A DNA stretch of 64,000 nucleotides from Amia ocellicauda (Eukaryota > Chordata > Actinopteri > Amiiformes > Amiidae), in the NCBI RefSeq assembly GCF_036373705.1, contig NC_089858.1, positions 36,221,137-36,285,136 of the forward strand, in the 5' to 3' direction. Shown in pieces: positions 1-12,300 of this stretch. The notes below the pieces were generated by a model. That model was not told where the DNA came from and searched no databases. It was given only the letters and a program-made list of their open reading frames with translations. The first letter of the stretch is position 1. Each line of letters starts with the position of its first letter. The position numbers and the translations under genes were made by a program.

Positions 1-300
1 TAGACCACTAGTTAAATAATCGGAGATGGGAGTCGGGGGGTAGGAGAGTGTACTTTATTGAACGAAGCTGCTTCTTATTACGTTCCATGATTTTACAGCT
101 GTGCCTCTGCATAGGGTGGCTGTGCCATTGCACTCTTATCACCCCACAATCCAGTCCAGGACCTCAGTAAGCCCATTGTTCTCTTAAGTGGTAGTCCGTT
201 AGCTGCTGACCAGTCACAGACCAGGCTGAGGGCTCCCTTTCCCCACCACAAGGGGAAAGGCGCACGTCTTGTATTACCCTCTTTTCTTTTCTATGCAGTT

Positions 301-412
301 CAGGACGACCGTCGTCAATACGATGGTGATGATGATTATGTTGGTCCTCTTAACAATCCTTATGTTGATTATAAATACTTTGCACTGGTGCTACGCTGTG
401 TATAACCTGTGA
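301..412 (+). other. Candidate terminal exon of an unidentified gene
   Basis: A polypyrimidine tract ending in TATGCAG immediately precedes 301. In the frame starting at 301 the sequence is open to a TGA and would encode a very hydrophobic tail rich in M, L, V and I. A second frame (starting at 303) is also open and is Asp- and Tyr-rich. Neither matches a protein I know. It may simply be AT-rich 3' UTR. Low confidence. Confidence 0.15.
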
Positions 413-857
413 CTTAGAACTTGGCTGACAATTTTCTTCAAAAACAAACAAGACAAAACAACACTATCCACTGTTTTGTATTGTTGTGGTTGTTGTTGTC
501 CAGGTGGCTCGGCGGTGCTACAGAGTGAGGGTGCGAGTGTGATGAGACCCCGCTGTGGTACTGCCGAGTTGTGGCTGCTGTGGGACTAGCAAGAGGGCCA
601 GGCTGAGTGGGAAGGTCACTCGAGGTCATGACCCTGGCACCCAGGCAGCATTTGTTAATCATTTATGTGTTTGTTTTCTACTGTTGTTGATTTTGTATCT
701 TGTTGTTTTTTATATCGAAGGAAGAAAAAAAAAGCTAAAATAAAGTGATGCGATAGATTGTTGCCACTGCAGATTTTTCATAATACAATCCGTCATTTTA
801 TTTAATTGTATTTCTTTCCTTATAATATGAGCTATAAATGGCTGCCTTGAGCTCGCT

Positions 858-878
858 CTCTCTCTCTCTCTCTCTCTC
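858..878. repeat. (CT)n microsatellite
   Basis: Pure CT dinucleotide run in gene-free sequence. Confidence 0.8.
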
Positions 879-3808
879 ATATCCAACCCTTCACACTGTC
901 ATGTGAAAGCAACCCTCAAACCCTGCCTTAGTGGACTGATCATAGTTAATGGGCTGCCCTGGCCCTTGGCTCCTTTGTCCTGAGAAACCTCACCTCTGGG
1001 CTCTTGGTAGCCCTGGGCAGCATCTCGCTGTGCCCTCGCTGTGTCTCACTGCAGGCAGTGTGCACCATGTAGGCCACGATTGTGCTGACTGTCCCGATGT
1101 TCCTGCCGCGGCGTCCGGCACCGAGGCTCCGGTGTCGAGAGCTGGGCTGATTATCTTTTCCATGACTGTTGGTGTATCGACCAATTATCAACCGCAGAGT
1201 CCCCAGTGAGAGGACGGACTGAGTGGAACCAGAGTGTGGGTGTATGTCAGGAGGCGCTGCACCTTGGCCCGCTGCTGCCTGTGTGTGCGTGTCTGTGGGC
1301 CCAGCCCCCTGCGGCATCCCTCTTTCTGCTATCGCTGTTCCTCGCCTCACATTGCCTGCACTCCTGCTGTTCACTAGCTGCCGGAAAAGTCACTAGCAAA
1401 TAACCTCTAATCATCAGGCCTTAAAACGTTTACCTAGCTAATCACAACAAAAAAATAAAGGGCTATTTCACACACTGCATGCACTCATACACACACATAC
1501 GCTCGCTTACACACTTTGTATTTTCTCCTTTTGAAATCACACTTGAGGCGTTGAGGAAGAGAGCATGGCAGTTGGTTTGTTCTTTGATTTGTTTTGCTCA
1601 AAGCGAGGAGAGCTCTATGTTTGTGCATGTGAGTCGAGATCTTAGGCTATGGTTACTCGAGTGACTTTCGGGGCTCAGTCATGGACTGTGTTAAGCACAA
1701 GGGTCAGGGAAGGCAGTGGATTGGCCCATAAGCAGGACTCTTTTGCCCCTTGACCGCTGGCTCAGTGGAGCAGCACTCTTTCCCAGGGGTTGGCAGATGA
1801 AAGTATCAGACATGGTGTGTTCATTGTGGCCTTTGTGCTGGAGCCAGGCAGCCAATCGGATTATCAGAAAGCAGGAACCCCCCCCCCCCCCCGGGCCTGG
1901 ACACTTTGAGCGGCTTCCCCCACTGGACGGGCTGTTCTCTAAACCACTCGGAAGCCCGGGAGCAGCCTCTCTCTTCACAGACCCTCCCGCTAACCCTGAG
2001 CACGCACCATTGGCCAAGACTCAGATGGGTTTTTTTTTGGTTTGTTTTTTGTTCTTTTAGAAATTGCAGCTCTTGCACTGCCTTGTTGGTGTTGGTGAGG
2101 TTGTCCTAAACAAAGCCTGTCAAAATGGTTGCCTGGGAATCTTGTCCTTGGTACAGGCCCTGCAAGACTGACTCCCACACCTCCCCTTGCCCATTTCCAC
2201 CCTACCTCTTTGGACTTGTGCTACAGTCTTCTGTCCTGTCCTGTACTGTACTCTACTAGGCTATGCAATAACTTTTTTCCCGCTGGTATATGCTGCAATA
2301 AACTGTGTACAATACAAGCAATATTATTGTCAAACAAACTGACAAAACCAATGACAACACCGAGGACAGCGACGACAGCAGCCAAACTGCTTTGTACCTG
2401 ATGGGGATTGTGTGCTTGCGGTTTTCCTTTTGTTAAAAAAGAAAAGAGAAAAAAGACATGTATTTGTGTTGTATTGTTTTATGCCTGTATGCATTTGTAA
2501 ATATTTGTATATCTCTCAATGTTACCTCTCGGCAAAAACAAGAAATATCAAAAGCCACCAAGTAGTATTTTTTTTTCTTCATTCTTTCTTTCTCTTCAGT
2601 TAAGCTGTTTGTGCTCACTGTCCCCTTGGTACAGCTGCTGCAGCCTGTGTGCCGAGAGGGTGTCCGAGGACGGACAGACAGACAGACAGACAGGCTTCCC
2701 TCTCCTCAGGTCAGCCAGTGTTAGTATGCGAGAGGGCCCGTAGAACAGACACTCACACCTGGGCCCCATGCAGACACTTCCCGTCTCTCTACAGCAGTGC
2801 TTCTGACCCTAGATTCCAGGTCAAAGCCAAAACATGCAGCCCAGAGACTGACCCTGGGACCCGCACTAAGCATACATGGCATGAGGATGATTTGGCATGA
2901 GGAGATGAAGCTGGTTATCCTGCTGTAAACATTTGCAATATGATGATGTTGATATTTCCTCTCATGCTAACAAACGGGGTGTGTTTAAATGTAGGAGGTT
3001 GGCTGTGCCTGTAATCTGAGATTACTTCCTCAACTCCTGAATCTAGCATAGCAAGATCTCCCAGCCTGTTTGCACTTCGGCAAGGTAGCAGTGATGTAGG
3101 GAATAGGCCAGGCAGAGAGGGCGGATATTGGTGAAGGCTGTACCTAAACCGAGCCCCCATGTCTGTGTTTTCCCTAACCTGTCACCGCCACCTTATCTGG
3201 CCCCTTAGGAAAAGACAAAGACTTTACAAAAAATCCCATATTATAAAACTCAAATTAACAGCAGGGTCTATAACGCTAGAAAAAAAAAACACTCTTCCTC
3301 AAGTCTGCCAGTGTCCATTTCACAGCGAGCAGCGGCTCAGCACAAACTGACTGGCAGGATTGTGGTTTGGCCATGCAGTGGGAACCTCTCTATTTTAAGA
3401 TTATATACTTGTTTGTTTTATGCATTTATGCATATTGCACAGACAAAAGTTAACCTACTAGTAGCATGGATTAAAGCCTTGCTGTGTTCCAGTGTTGTCC
3501 GTGAGAAAATCAGAGTTCATCTGCACTACACCCATCTGAGGCCAAATGTCGCTGTCCCCCTCGCTGGCCCGTGCACTCCCCGGCTGTATCCCTTCGCATC
3601 CCTGTGCCGATTCCTCACCTTGCATTGGCAGCTTGTCAACCAGCCATTCCTCTGTACAACTGAATAGGATTTGATTTGGGTCAAAAGGGGGGGGTTGTCT
3701 TGCATCAGGCAGTTATTCCAAACCAGCCAATATTTACAGGGGAGAGAAGAGGGGGGTGGGGGAAATGATAAAACAGCAAAAAACACAAATTAAAAAGATA
3801 TCCCAACT

Positions 3809-3814
3809 TTTATT
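3809..3814 (-). terminator. Candidate distal polyadenylation signal of LMAN2L
   Basis: TTTATT on the plus strand reads AATAAA on the minus strand, about 2.4 kb beyond the LMAN2L stop. The alternative at 6042-6047 is much closer. Only transcript ends can decide which is used. Confidence 0.25.
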
Positions 3815-5835
3815 CTGTGGGGGAGGGGACTAGAGCAAGGAGCCAGTCATCTGTGTGTGCACACTCACTGTACTGATGACACGCCGGAACAGACTTTCAG
3901 ACCAGGGTGGAAAGAGAAAACACGTCAGTGCAATGATTACAGAATTTCACAGCGTACGGGCACGGTAGGGGGTATGGATAAAGAGCCCCCTTCCCTGCTG
4001 AACGTGGTGTAGGTAACCGCCAAGGCAAAGTGAATCAGACTGGCTCAAACCCTGGGAACCAACTCCAAGCCCTCAACTTAGCTGTTCTGCTGCAAACAAA
4101 CTGGCAACAGGAAAGCGGAGATATCACCTGTCAATTAATCTGGCGGCTTGTCTGTCCGTCTCAGCAAAGCCCAAAAGTTCCTTCCAGTCATCTTATTAAA
4201 AATATAAAATAAAAAACATATTTGAGCCACCCTCTTCCACTGGACTGTGGCTTTTGAAAGGCTCTGGCCATTTGATTTTAACGCCCATTAAAACCTGGAC
4301 CCGTGTGGCTGACGTGCAGTGAGACGGACAGGAGGTCATGGCAGGGACTGGGGCAGGTGTTGGAGGGTTGCTTTTTTTTTTTTCTTTAGAAATACAGGCT
4401 GAATTAAATCACATGATTTCCTTACTTTGCATCTGACAAACAAAACAAACATTCAAGGTGCATTCCTGACAGCATTCCACATGTAATAGTATAAGCACTT
4501 CAACATTAATCCAAGGGATGAAAAAACAAGAAAACAGTGTGTGCCACTTATTTTGATAGTTATAGATATTTTAAATCCTAAAAACAATATCACAGGAGGC
4601 AGACACCCAGGCTCAGTCCTGAGCGATCTATAGCTTCATCAGACCCATAAGGCAGCCAGGGCTGTATGGCACAAGACCTTTATAGCAGAAGACTGATGGG
4701 CTTGAATTCCTTATACTGCAGAACAAAGCAGCTGGAAATTTACAAAAAACAACAAGTATACAAAGACACAAACACAGGCAGGCCCACACACAGTAAGACA
4801 GTCCTAGTTGGATTTTAAAATGGCAGAGAAAGACCACTATCTATCAGACATGATTAAAAAAGAAGCAAACATTTATAACCAAGACATTTCAATACATCAT
4901 TTCACAGGCAGCCTTGCAACAGCAGTGAGACGCGGCAAGAGGCACCCTGGGGCGCCGGCTCGGATTCTCAGTGTGGATAAATCGATGGCGATAAAACAAC
5001 ACCGCATTCACAGTACAGCAGTGGAGGACGAAGGTACACATGAATATCAAACCCTTCTAACTGACAGAGCTTGGAGGATCATCGCTCAACTAAATACTGA
5101 GGACAAAACAAAAAGGAGGGACCTGTGTAATAAGCAGGTTTCTCCAGTGGGGATCTGGTTGTATGTGTAGCTGTAGAAGAAAAACACTATCACTGAAATT
5201 ATAATAGAAAATATCACCAGACACAAAAGCCCTTAAATTTCACCCAATTCAACCCATTACACATCAACATGAATAATGACAAACACGAGGGTTTGGATTG
5301 GCGGAGGTTTCGAGGCAGACAAATAGAAATTAAAAAGGTTATTTCTATAACAGTATGACTCATCCATGATCTGTATCGGATTGAGTCCCTTCCCGTGCCC
5401 AAGTGCGTGCCAAGTTGCACCTGTGAGCTAGGGCACGGGGCCAGAGACGGAGACAAACACAATGATTAGACACCCGTCCTTGTGGCTGACGTCTGAAGGA
5501 CAGTACCCCGGGGGCGGTCAATACGGCTCTGCGAGAGTCACTTCCTGAGAGCCCAGCCTCGGACCGTCATGCCAGCCAAGACGAGAGGACCCCGCCCAGG
5601 CCAGGCCGGGCACGCGTTTCCACTCCGGTCTCCACCCATATGACTTCAGCCCCCCCTCCCCCATCCAGTGTATGTTAACGGAAACGCCAGCGGGTGAAGA
5701 CAGGAGGAGAAACGTGCTCTCGCACTCCATTTCGTAGTTATTTTTGCAAGCAAGACTTCAAATGCACTTGTGGGAAAGGGGGCAGGAAAGAGAGGGTGAG
5801 AAAAAATCCCTTCTGTAGGTGAACACTCCTCCCCT

Positions 5836-5838
<3 letters not shown>

Positions 5839-5866
<28 letters not shown>
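5839..5866. repeat. (CT)n microsatellite
   Basis: Pure CT run inside the probable LMAN2L 3' UTR. Confidence 0.8.
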
Positions 5867-5869
<3 letters not shown>

Positions 5870-6231
5870 GTGTGGAGGTGAGGGAGGGCTCATCTGGAGA
5901 TCAGATCGTTCCTCCTGTCAGTTCCTCCCGTGTCTCTCGCTCCCTGCTCCGTCACTGCGGAGATGGTATGTGTGGGAGATCCAGCCTGTTGGTGTAGTGG
6001 TTAATGTCTCTCGCTCTCTCTCGGACCGGGGCTTACACAGGTTTATTCTGCAGTGAGAGTTCAGCGGTTATGGAGGTGACAGTCTGGCTGAAATCAGTGG
6101 TTATGGAGTTGACGGTCTGTGTCAGTCCAGTGGTGAAGAATGCGATCTCTCGCTCACTGCAGTGATGACTCTCTCTGTGGTGTGTGTGTGGAGGGGAGGG
6201 GAGGGGTCTCTGTCTCTGTCTCTCTCTGTGT

Positions 6232-6374
6232 TCAGTAGAAGCGCTTGCGGCTGTTCTCTTTCCACTTCTGGTAGACGATGACAGCGATGACAGCCAGCAT
6301 GATGGAGCCCAGCAGCGAGAACAGGACGATGAAGAACACCGTCACTCCACTCATCGGCTCGTCACGCTCGTCCT
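6232..6374 (-). CDS. lman2l: LMAN2L coding exon 8 (transmembrane helix and RKRFY tail)
   Basis: Encodes the membrane-proximal segment, the single transmembrane helix and the cytosolic tail ending ENSRKRFY before TGA. Acceptor CTGACAG. Confidence 0.95.
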
Positions 6375-9300
6375 CTGTCAGAGAGAGCAGGGGGGGAGGG
6401 GGGTACATCAGGGAGAGAGAGAGAAATGGGCATAGTGAGGACGGCACATGTTAAACTGACCCCCACGAGCGGGTCCATGCTGGGTCAGTGTGTGTGTGTG
6501 TGTCTCACCGATGAACAGGGCCATGTTGTCCACCCTGGGCACAGTCACCTCCTCTTCCTGCTTCTCTTCCTCAGCGGTGCGCATCACAGTCAGCTGGTAC
6601 AGCTTCAGAGAAATCAGGTCGTGGTTATCTACAGAGAGAGACAGGGGGCTGGAGATTAGGGCAGGGGACTATACAGAGAGGGATAGAGATTCGCTCTGGG
6701 GTGTGAGAGAGGGGGAAGAGAGGGGGAAGAGAGGGAGAGAGCTGCCTTCACCAAGAAGAGAAAAGGAGGCAGTTGATACACCGGATGCCGGGGGCTGCGA
6801 GTGTCGCCGTGCTGCAAGGTTGCTCGATCCCCCGGCCTTCGGAGAATGATGCCTCTAAATATAGAATGGGCATGTCTTCCCAGGGACGGGCTATTCTCAT
6901 CCCTTGGCGGCCGCCCACTAACTGCCCTCCCATCCCCCGCCCTCCCCAACTTCTGAAAACAGTAACAGTGCATCTGATAGAGCAACCAGCTGGTGTCCAC
7001 AGGGAGGCAGGAGGGCACTAGCACCAAGTTCAGAGGCCAGACCCCAGGAGACGCCCTCTCCATACCTGACAGGTCTCCAGTGATGGCCGATGCCCCAAAG
7101 TAATACCCCTGCGGCAGCCACACCCCCGGGAGGTCCAGACAGTCCCGCCACTCGTGCTTCCCATCAATGTCAATCATCACCTGCAGAGAGGGAGAGAGGT
7201 ACGGTGAGCGACTGTGTGTGTGTCAGGGAGACTGAATCAGTCAGTCAGTGCGGGAGTGTCAGCGAGTGTGTGAGAGGGAGTGTGATGGTGAGACTCACGG
7301 TCAGTCTACGGCGCACGTATCGCACCACCAGGAAGGTGTCATGGTTGAGGTTTCTGACCAGCGCGGTGCAGCCCCCCAGCTCCGTGGGCCGGCCGTCACG
7401 CTCGTGGTCGTAGCTCACCGTGCCGTTCCCCACCATCGCCGACACGTAGGGGAAGATACGCTGAGAGGGGGGAACAGAGCAATAGAGAGGATGTTAACAT
7501 CTACAGTACAGGATAACTGTTCTGATCACAGGACACCACAGAGCATGCGGCAGACAGGCGGACAGTCACAGCCAAGCGCAGGGTTAACACGCAACACTTG
7601 GCCATAGCTGTGCAATAGAAAAGGAAGGGCAAGGGATCCAATCAGGGAGCAGTCTGCCCCCCGCAGGGTGGGGTCTGGGGGGTGACTGGCAGGTGCAGTG
7701 GCTCTGCTGGTTTCTGAGCTCACTGACCTCCACAGACTGAATAGCTTTCCCAGACTTCTGGGAGAGAGAAAGGAAAAAAGAAAGACGACCACAACAACTA
7801 AATAAATCACCTGGGTTGAATCGAAACACAAACCTAAATCCGAAGAAAGAAGAAATAAAAATCCACTATAAACGGATTAACCTGGTAGGCCTGAGTAAAG
7901 CCCTGGCGCACACAGAATGTCGCAATCTTCTTTTTTTTTTCTGGGATGGGCTGTAGGTCCGGGTTTTGATTCAACCAGGGCCAAAATGCCACAACCAGAA
8001 GACACCACAACACAAAACACCACAGGCCAGCGAACCCACGCCGGAGCCGCTGTGGCTCGGCCCTACGACCACTAAGGGCTGCATGCTCCGGTGATGGAAG
8101 ATGGAGGGGGGAGGGGTTGTTCAGAAGTGGGGTACCTGCGTGCGGGGGGTGTACCTCTTCTTCTGCGCCTGTCTCCATGAAGATTGGTGCAAACAAAACA
8201 AAAACAAGAGGGGCACAGCACAAGACGGGCCCTTTAAACACCTGGCACTGAGAGCAGCAGGCAACTCCCCATCAGATGCTATGGCAGAGGTCTTTTCCTT
8301 AGAGGTTTTCTAGGATCCATTTAAGACCCAGCTGGGTCAATCACAGCTCTTACTGAACATCTGTCTTGTATTCATCACCATCTGCACACTGACACTGTGC
8401 ACAGGCATTGCATTGCACACACACAGGCAATGTAATATAACGCAACGCAATATATATACAGTGAGGGAAAAAAGTATTTGATCCCCTGCTGATTTTGTAC
8501 GTTTGCCCACTGACAAAGAAATGATCAGTCTATAATTTTAATGGTAGGTGTATTTTAACAGCGAGAGACAGAATAACAACAACAAAATCCAGAAAAACAC
8601 ATTTCAAAAAAGTTATAAATTGATTTGCATGTTAATGAGGGAAATAAGTATTTGATCCCCTATCAATCAACAAGATTTCTGGCTCCCAGGTGTCTTTTAT
8701 ACAGGAAACGAGCTGAGATTAGGAGCACTCTCTTAAAGGGAGTGCTCCTAATCTCAGCTCGTTACCTGTATAAAAGACACCTGTCCACAGAAGCAATCAA
8801 TCAATCACATTCCAAACTCTCCACCATGGCCAAGACCAAAGAGCTGTCCAAGGATGTCAGGGACAAGATTGTAGACCTACACAAGGCTGGAATGGGCTAC
8901 AAGACCATCGCCAAGCAGCTTGGTGAGAAGGTGACAACAGTTGGTGCGATTATTCGCAAATGGAAGAAACACAAAATAACTGTCAGTCTCCCTCGGTCTG
9001 GGGCTCCATGCAAGATCTCACCTCGTGGAGTTTCAATGATCATGAGAACGGTGAGGAATCAGCCCAGAACTAAACGGGAGGATCTTGTTAATGATCTCAA
9101 GGCAGCTGGGACCATAGTTACCAAGAAAACAATTGGTAACACACTACGCTGTGAAGGACTGAAATCCTGCAGCGCCTGCAAGGTCCCCCTGCTCAAGAAA
9201 GCACATGTACAGGCCCGTCTGAAGTTTGCCAATGAACATCTGAATGATTCAGAGGAGAACTGGGTGAAAGTGTTGTGGTCAGATGAGACCAAAATCGAGC

Positions 9301-12300
9301 TCTTTGGCATCAACTCTACTCGCTGTGTTTCCAGGAGGAGGAATGACCCCAAGAACACCATCCCCACCGTCAAACATGGAGGTAGAAACATTATGCTTTG
9401 GGGGTGTTTTTCTGCTAAGGGGACAGGACAACTGCACCGCATCAAAGGGACGATGGACGGGGCCATGTACCGTCAAATCTTGGGTGAGAACCTCCTTCCC
9501 TCAGCCAGGGCATTGAAAATGGGTCGTGGATGGGTATTCCAGCATGACAATGACCCAAAACATACAGCCAAGGCAACAAAGGAGTGGCTCAAGAAGAAGC
9601 ACATTAAGGTCCTGGAGTGGCCTAGCCAGACTCCAGACCTTAATCCCATAGAAAATCTGTGGAGGGAGCTGAAGGTTCGAGTTGCCAAACGTCAGCCTCG
9701 AAACCCTAATGACTTGGAGAGGATCTGCAAAGAGGAGTGGGACAAAATCCCTCCTGAGATGTGTGCAAACCTGGTGGCCAACTACAAGAAACGTCTGACC
9801 TCTGTGATTGCCAACAAGGTTTTTGCCACCAAGTACTAAGTCGAAGGGGTCGAATACTTATTTCCCTCATTAACATGCAAATCAATTTATAACTTTTTTG
9901 AAATGCGTTTTTCTAGACTTTTTTTGTTGTTATTCTGTCTCTCACTGTTAAAATACACCTACCATTAAAATTATAGACTGATCATTTCTTTGTCAGTGGG
10001 CAAACGTACAAAATCAGCAGGGGATCAAATACTTTTTTCCCCTCACTGTAGCACTTACAGGTTGGGTTATCAGTCACTCCCTAGCAGAGGTACAGTGACA
10101 ATGTCTATACTATTCTCTAATAGCATGTGAACTCTGAAGCAACATGCAATTGTCTTCGGTTTATTTCTTATGACGGGGGAAATCTAAACAAATCCTCATC
10201 TTCATATTTTCAATCTGAAACACTTTTTTTTTTTTTGCATGCATGCATTTTTTATCTATCTTTCCTGGCACTAGTATCACATCGTATTCCCTTTCACAGG
10301 TCAGTCTCAAATGAACCACAGCTGGAGCCGAGCCAGGAGTGGCAGTCAGTCTGAGGTCAGTCAGCGCACAGGCGAGAGACGGCTCTGCAGCATCAGCCCA
10401 TTCCCCGCCTGCTCCCTCTACCTTGGTGGGCTAAAAACTGTACTAAAGCTGTCTGTCTTTCTGATTTCCATATACACACACAGGCAATTAGATTAGAACA
10501 GCACAGACACAACCAGGAACCAGAAAAACAAATCTGTTTGCTGGGGCTCGTCCAGCTGTGGTCTGAGACCCCGACTCAGGGTGCTCACCAAGTCTGTGCA
10601 CAAGGGCCTGCCTCTGCAATGGCTGCCTTAATGCCACTCTAATGGGCACCAGGATGGATGCTGAGAGTGAATCCTTATTATCTTTTGCAGCTGTGGGGGG
10701 AGCTGCTGTTTTTTTAGAAGCACCCAAGGGCAACGGAATGCGGCCTGGAAACTCGCTAGCTGCAAAGTTGACCTCGATTCACTCTCCGTACTTGGCCCCA
10801 ACCTGCCATCGTCACCCTGGTCTGAAGGGGAGACTCTGAAGTAACAGATGCCCACGGAAAGCCAGCTACTGCAGAGGCCAGATCTCCTGTGCAGCGCTGG
10901 CGTCCGCCACACCGCAGCGTGCCTGGGTGTGGCAGCCTGTGCCCACTGCATCTGCCGCTGTGCCCAAGGCGCCGTACCTCCTGCTGCTTCTCCTCGTTGG
11001 GGTATGTGTCCACAAACAACCCCAGGCCCGTGAAGAAGTCCATATTGCCAAACACTGGCCCTGCAGAGAGACACACAGCCAGCACTGAGCAACAGCCTCA
11101 CAGCTCCCCAGAGGCTCGAACACCCTCTCCATAAAAAAACTAAAATATATACAGTCTCACACCCAAACATTACACATGATGCAGTGCTGACCACCTTGCA
11201 TCTCTAAAGTGCTTTTGTAGACTGCCACCCTGAGCAATGTTACCTCCTGCTGTAAAGCTGCTGAAGAGGGCAGGCTTGCGTACACGATTTCAAAAGAGCA
11301 CAGGAGGCTTCAGCTCTCAAAGGAAAGTGCTCAGGGGCCCAGGGGTGATGTGGGCTACATGCAGACTCCTATAGTTTGTGGTTCCCCTTACTTATACTCC
11401 TAAGCTCTGTTGTTCCAGGGCCTTTGTGTGACACCAAGGTTCCCAGCATACAGAACTTCCCAGGCTGACTTCTGGTCCCCTTCTTAGTATTCAAATACAG
11501 TGCCTTGCGAAAGTATTCACCCCCCTTAGCATTTTTCCTGTTTTGTTGCCTTACAACCTGGAATTAAAATGGATTTGTTGGGGGTTTGTATAATTTGATT
11601 TACACAACATGCCTACCACTTTGAAGATGCAAAATATTTTTCATTGTGAAACAAACAAGAAATAAGACAAAAAACAGAAAACGTGAGCGTGCATAACTAT
11701 TCACCCCCCAAAGACAATACTTTGTAGAGCCACTTTTTGCAGCAATTACAGCTGAAGTCTCTTGGGGTACTTCTCTATAAGCTTGGTCTGGGCTTTGACT
11801 AGGCCATTCCAAGACATTTAAATGTTTCCCCTTAAACCACTCGAGTGTTTCTTTAGCAGTATGCTTAGGATCATTGTCCTGCAGGAGGTGAACCTCCGTC
11901 CCAGTCTCAAATCTCTGGGAGACTGAAACAGGTTTCCCTCAAGAATTTCTGTGTATTTAGCGCCATCCATCATTCCTTCAGTTCTGACCAGTTTCCCAGT
12001 CCCTGCCGATGAAAAACAACCCCACAGCATGACGCTGCCACCACCATGCTTCACTGTGTGGATGGTGTTCTCGGGGTGATGAGAGGTGTTGGGTTTGCGC
12101 CAGACATAGTGTTTTCCTTGATGGCCAAAAAGCTAAATTTTAGTCTCATCTGACCAGAGTACCTTCTTCCATATGTTTGGGGAGTCTCCCACATGCCTTT
12201 TGGAGAACAGCAAACGTGTTTGCTTATTTTTTTCTTTAAGCAATGGCTTTTTTCTGGCCACTCTTCTGTAAAGCCCAGTTCTGTGGAGTGTACGGCTTAA

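Larger units (their letters stand above)
1..3800. other. No recognised gene; possible 3' end or 3' UTR of an unidentified plus-strand gene
   Basis: No ORF here resembles a known protein. A pyrimidine tract followed by AG at 300 precedes a short open stretch to about 410 that could be a terminal exon, but I could not match its translation to a family. AATAAA motifs on the plus strand lie at 739, 1454 and 2297, and a Pumilio-like TGTAAATA lies at 2496. This would suit a 3' UTR converging on LMAN2L. Human 2q11.2 has a convergent gene (FER1L5) in this position, but the candidate tail does not look like a ferlin C-terminus. The stretch also holds a (CT)n run near 860 and a C-tract near 1880. Confidence 0.3.
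3801..6231 (-). other. Probable LMAN2L 3' UTR and downstream flank
   Basis: This gene-free stretch lies directly downstream of the LMAN2L stop codon at 6232-6234. On the minus strand AATAAA occurs about 185 bp past the stop (complement of 6042-6047) and again at the complement of 3809-3814, so a short and a long 3' UTR are both possible. No other coding sequence is visible. It contains a (CT)n run at about 5839-5866. Confidence 0.4.
8459..10048 (+). mobile_element. Tc1/mariner transposon, near-intact copy A, in LMAN2L intron 4
   Basis: The element is 1590 bp and flanked by TA at 8457-8458 and 10049-10050. Its ends begin CAGTGAGGG and form inverted repeats of about 200 bp. Each arm carries an outer and an inner copy of a GAGGGAAAWAAGTATTTGATC-type motif (inner copies near 8637-8661 and 9845-9868), so it is of the IR/DR class. 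A long internal palindrome lies at 8687-8783. It lies on the opposite strand to its host gene and carries an uninterrupted transposase ORF. Confidence 0.95.

Noticed and set aside
8625..8825. N-terminal extension of the Tc1 transposase ORF
   Set aside because: The open frame runs through the inverted repeat and palindrome. Copy B and family knowledge place the start at the MAKTKEL Met.
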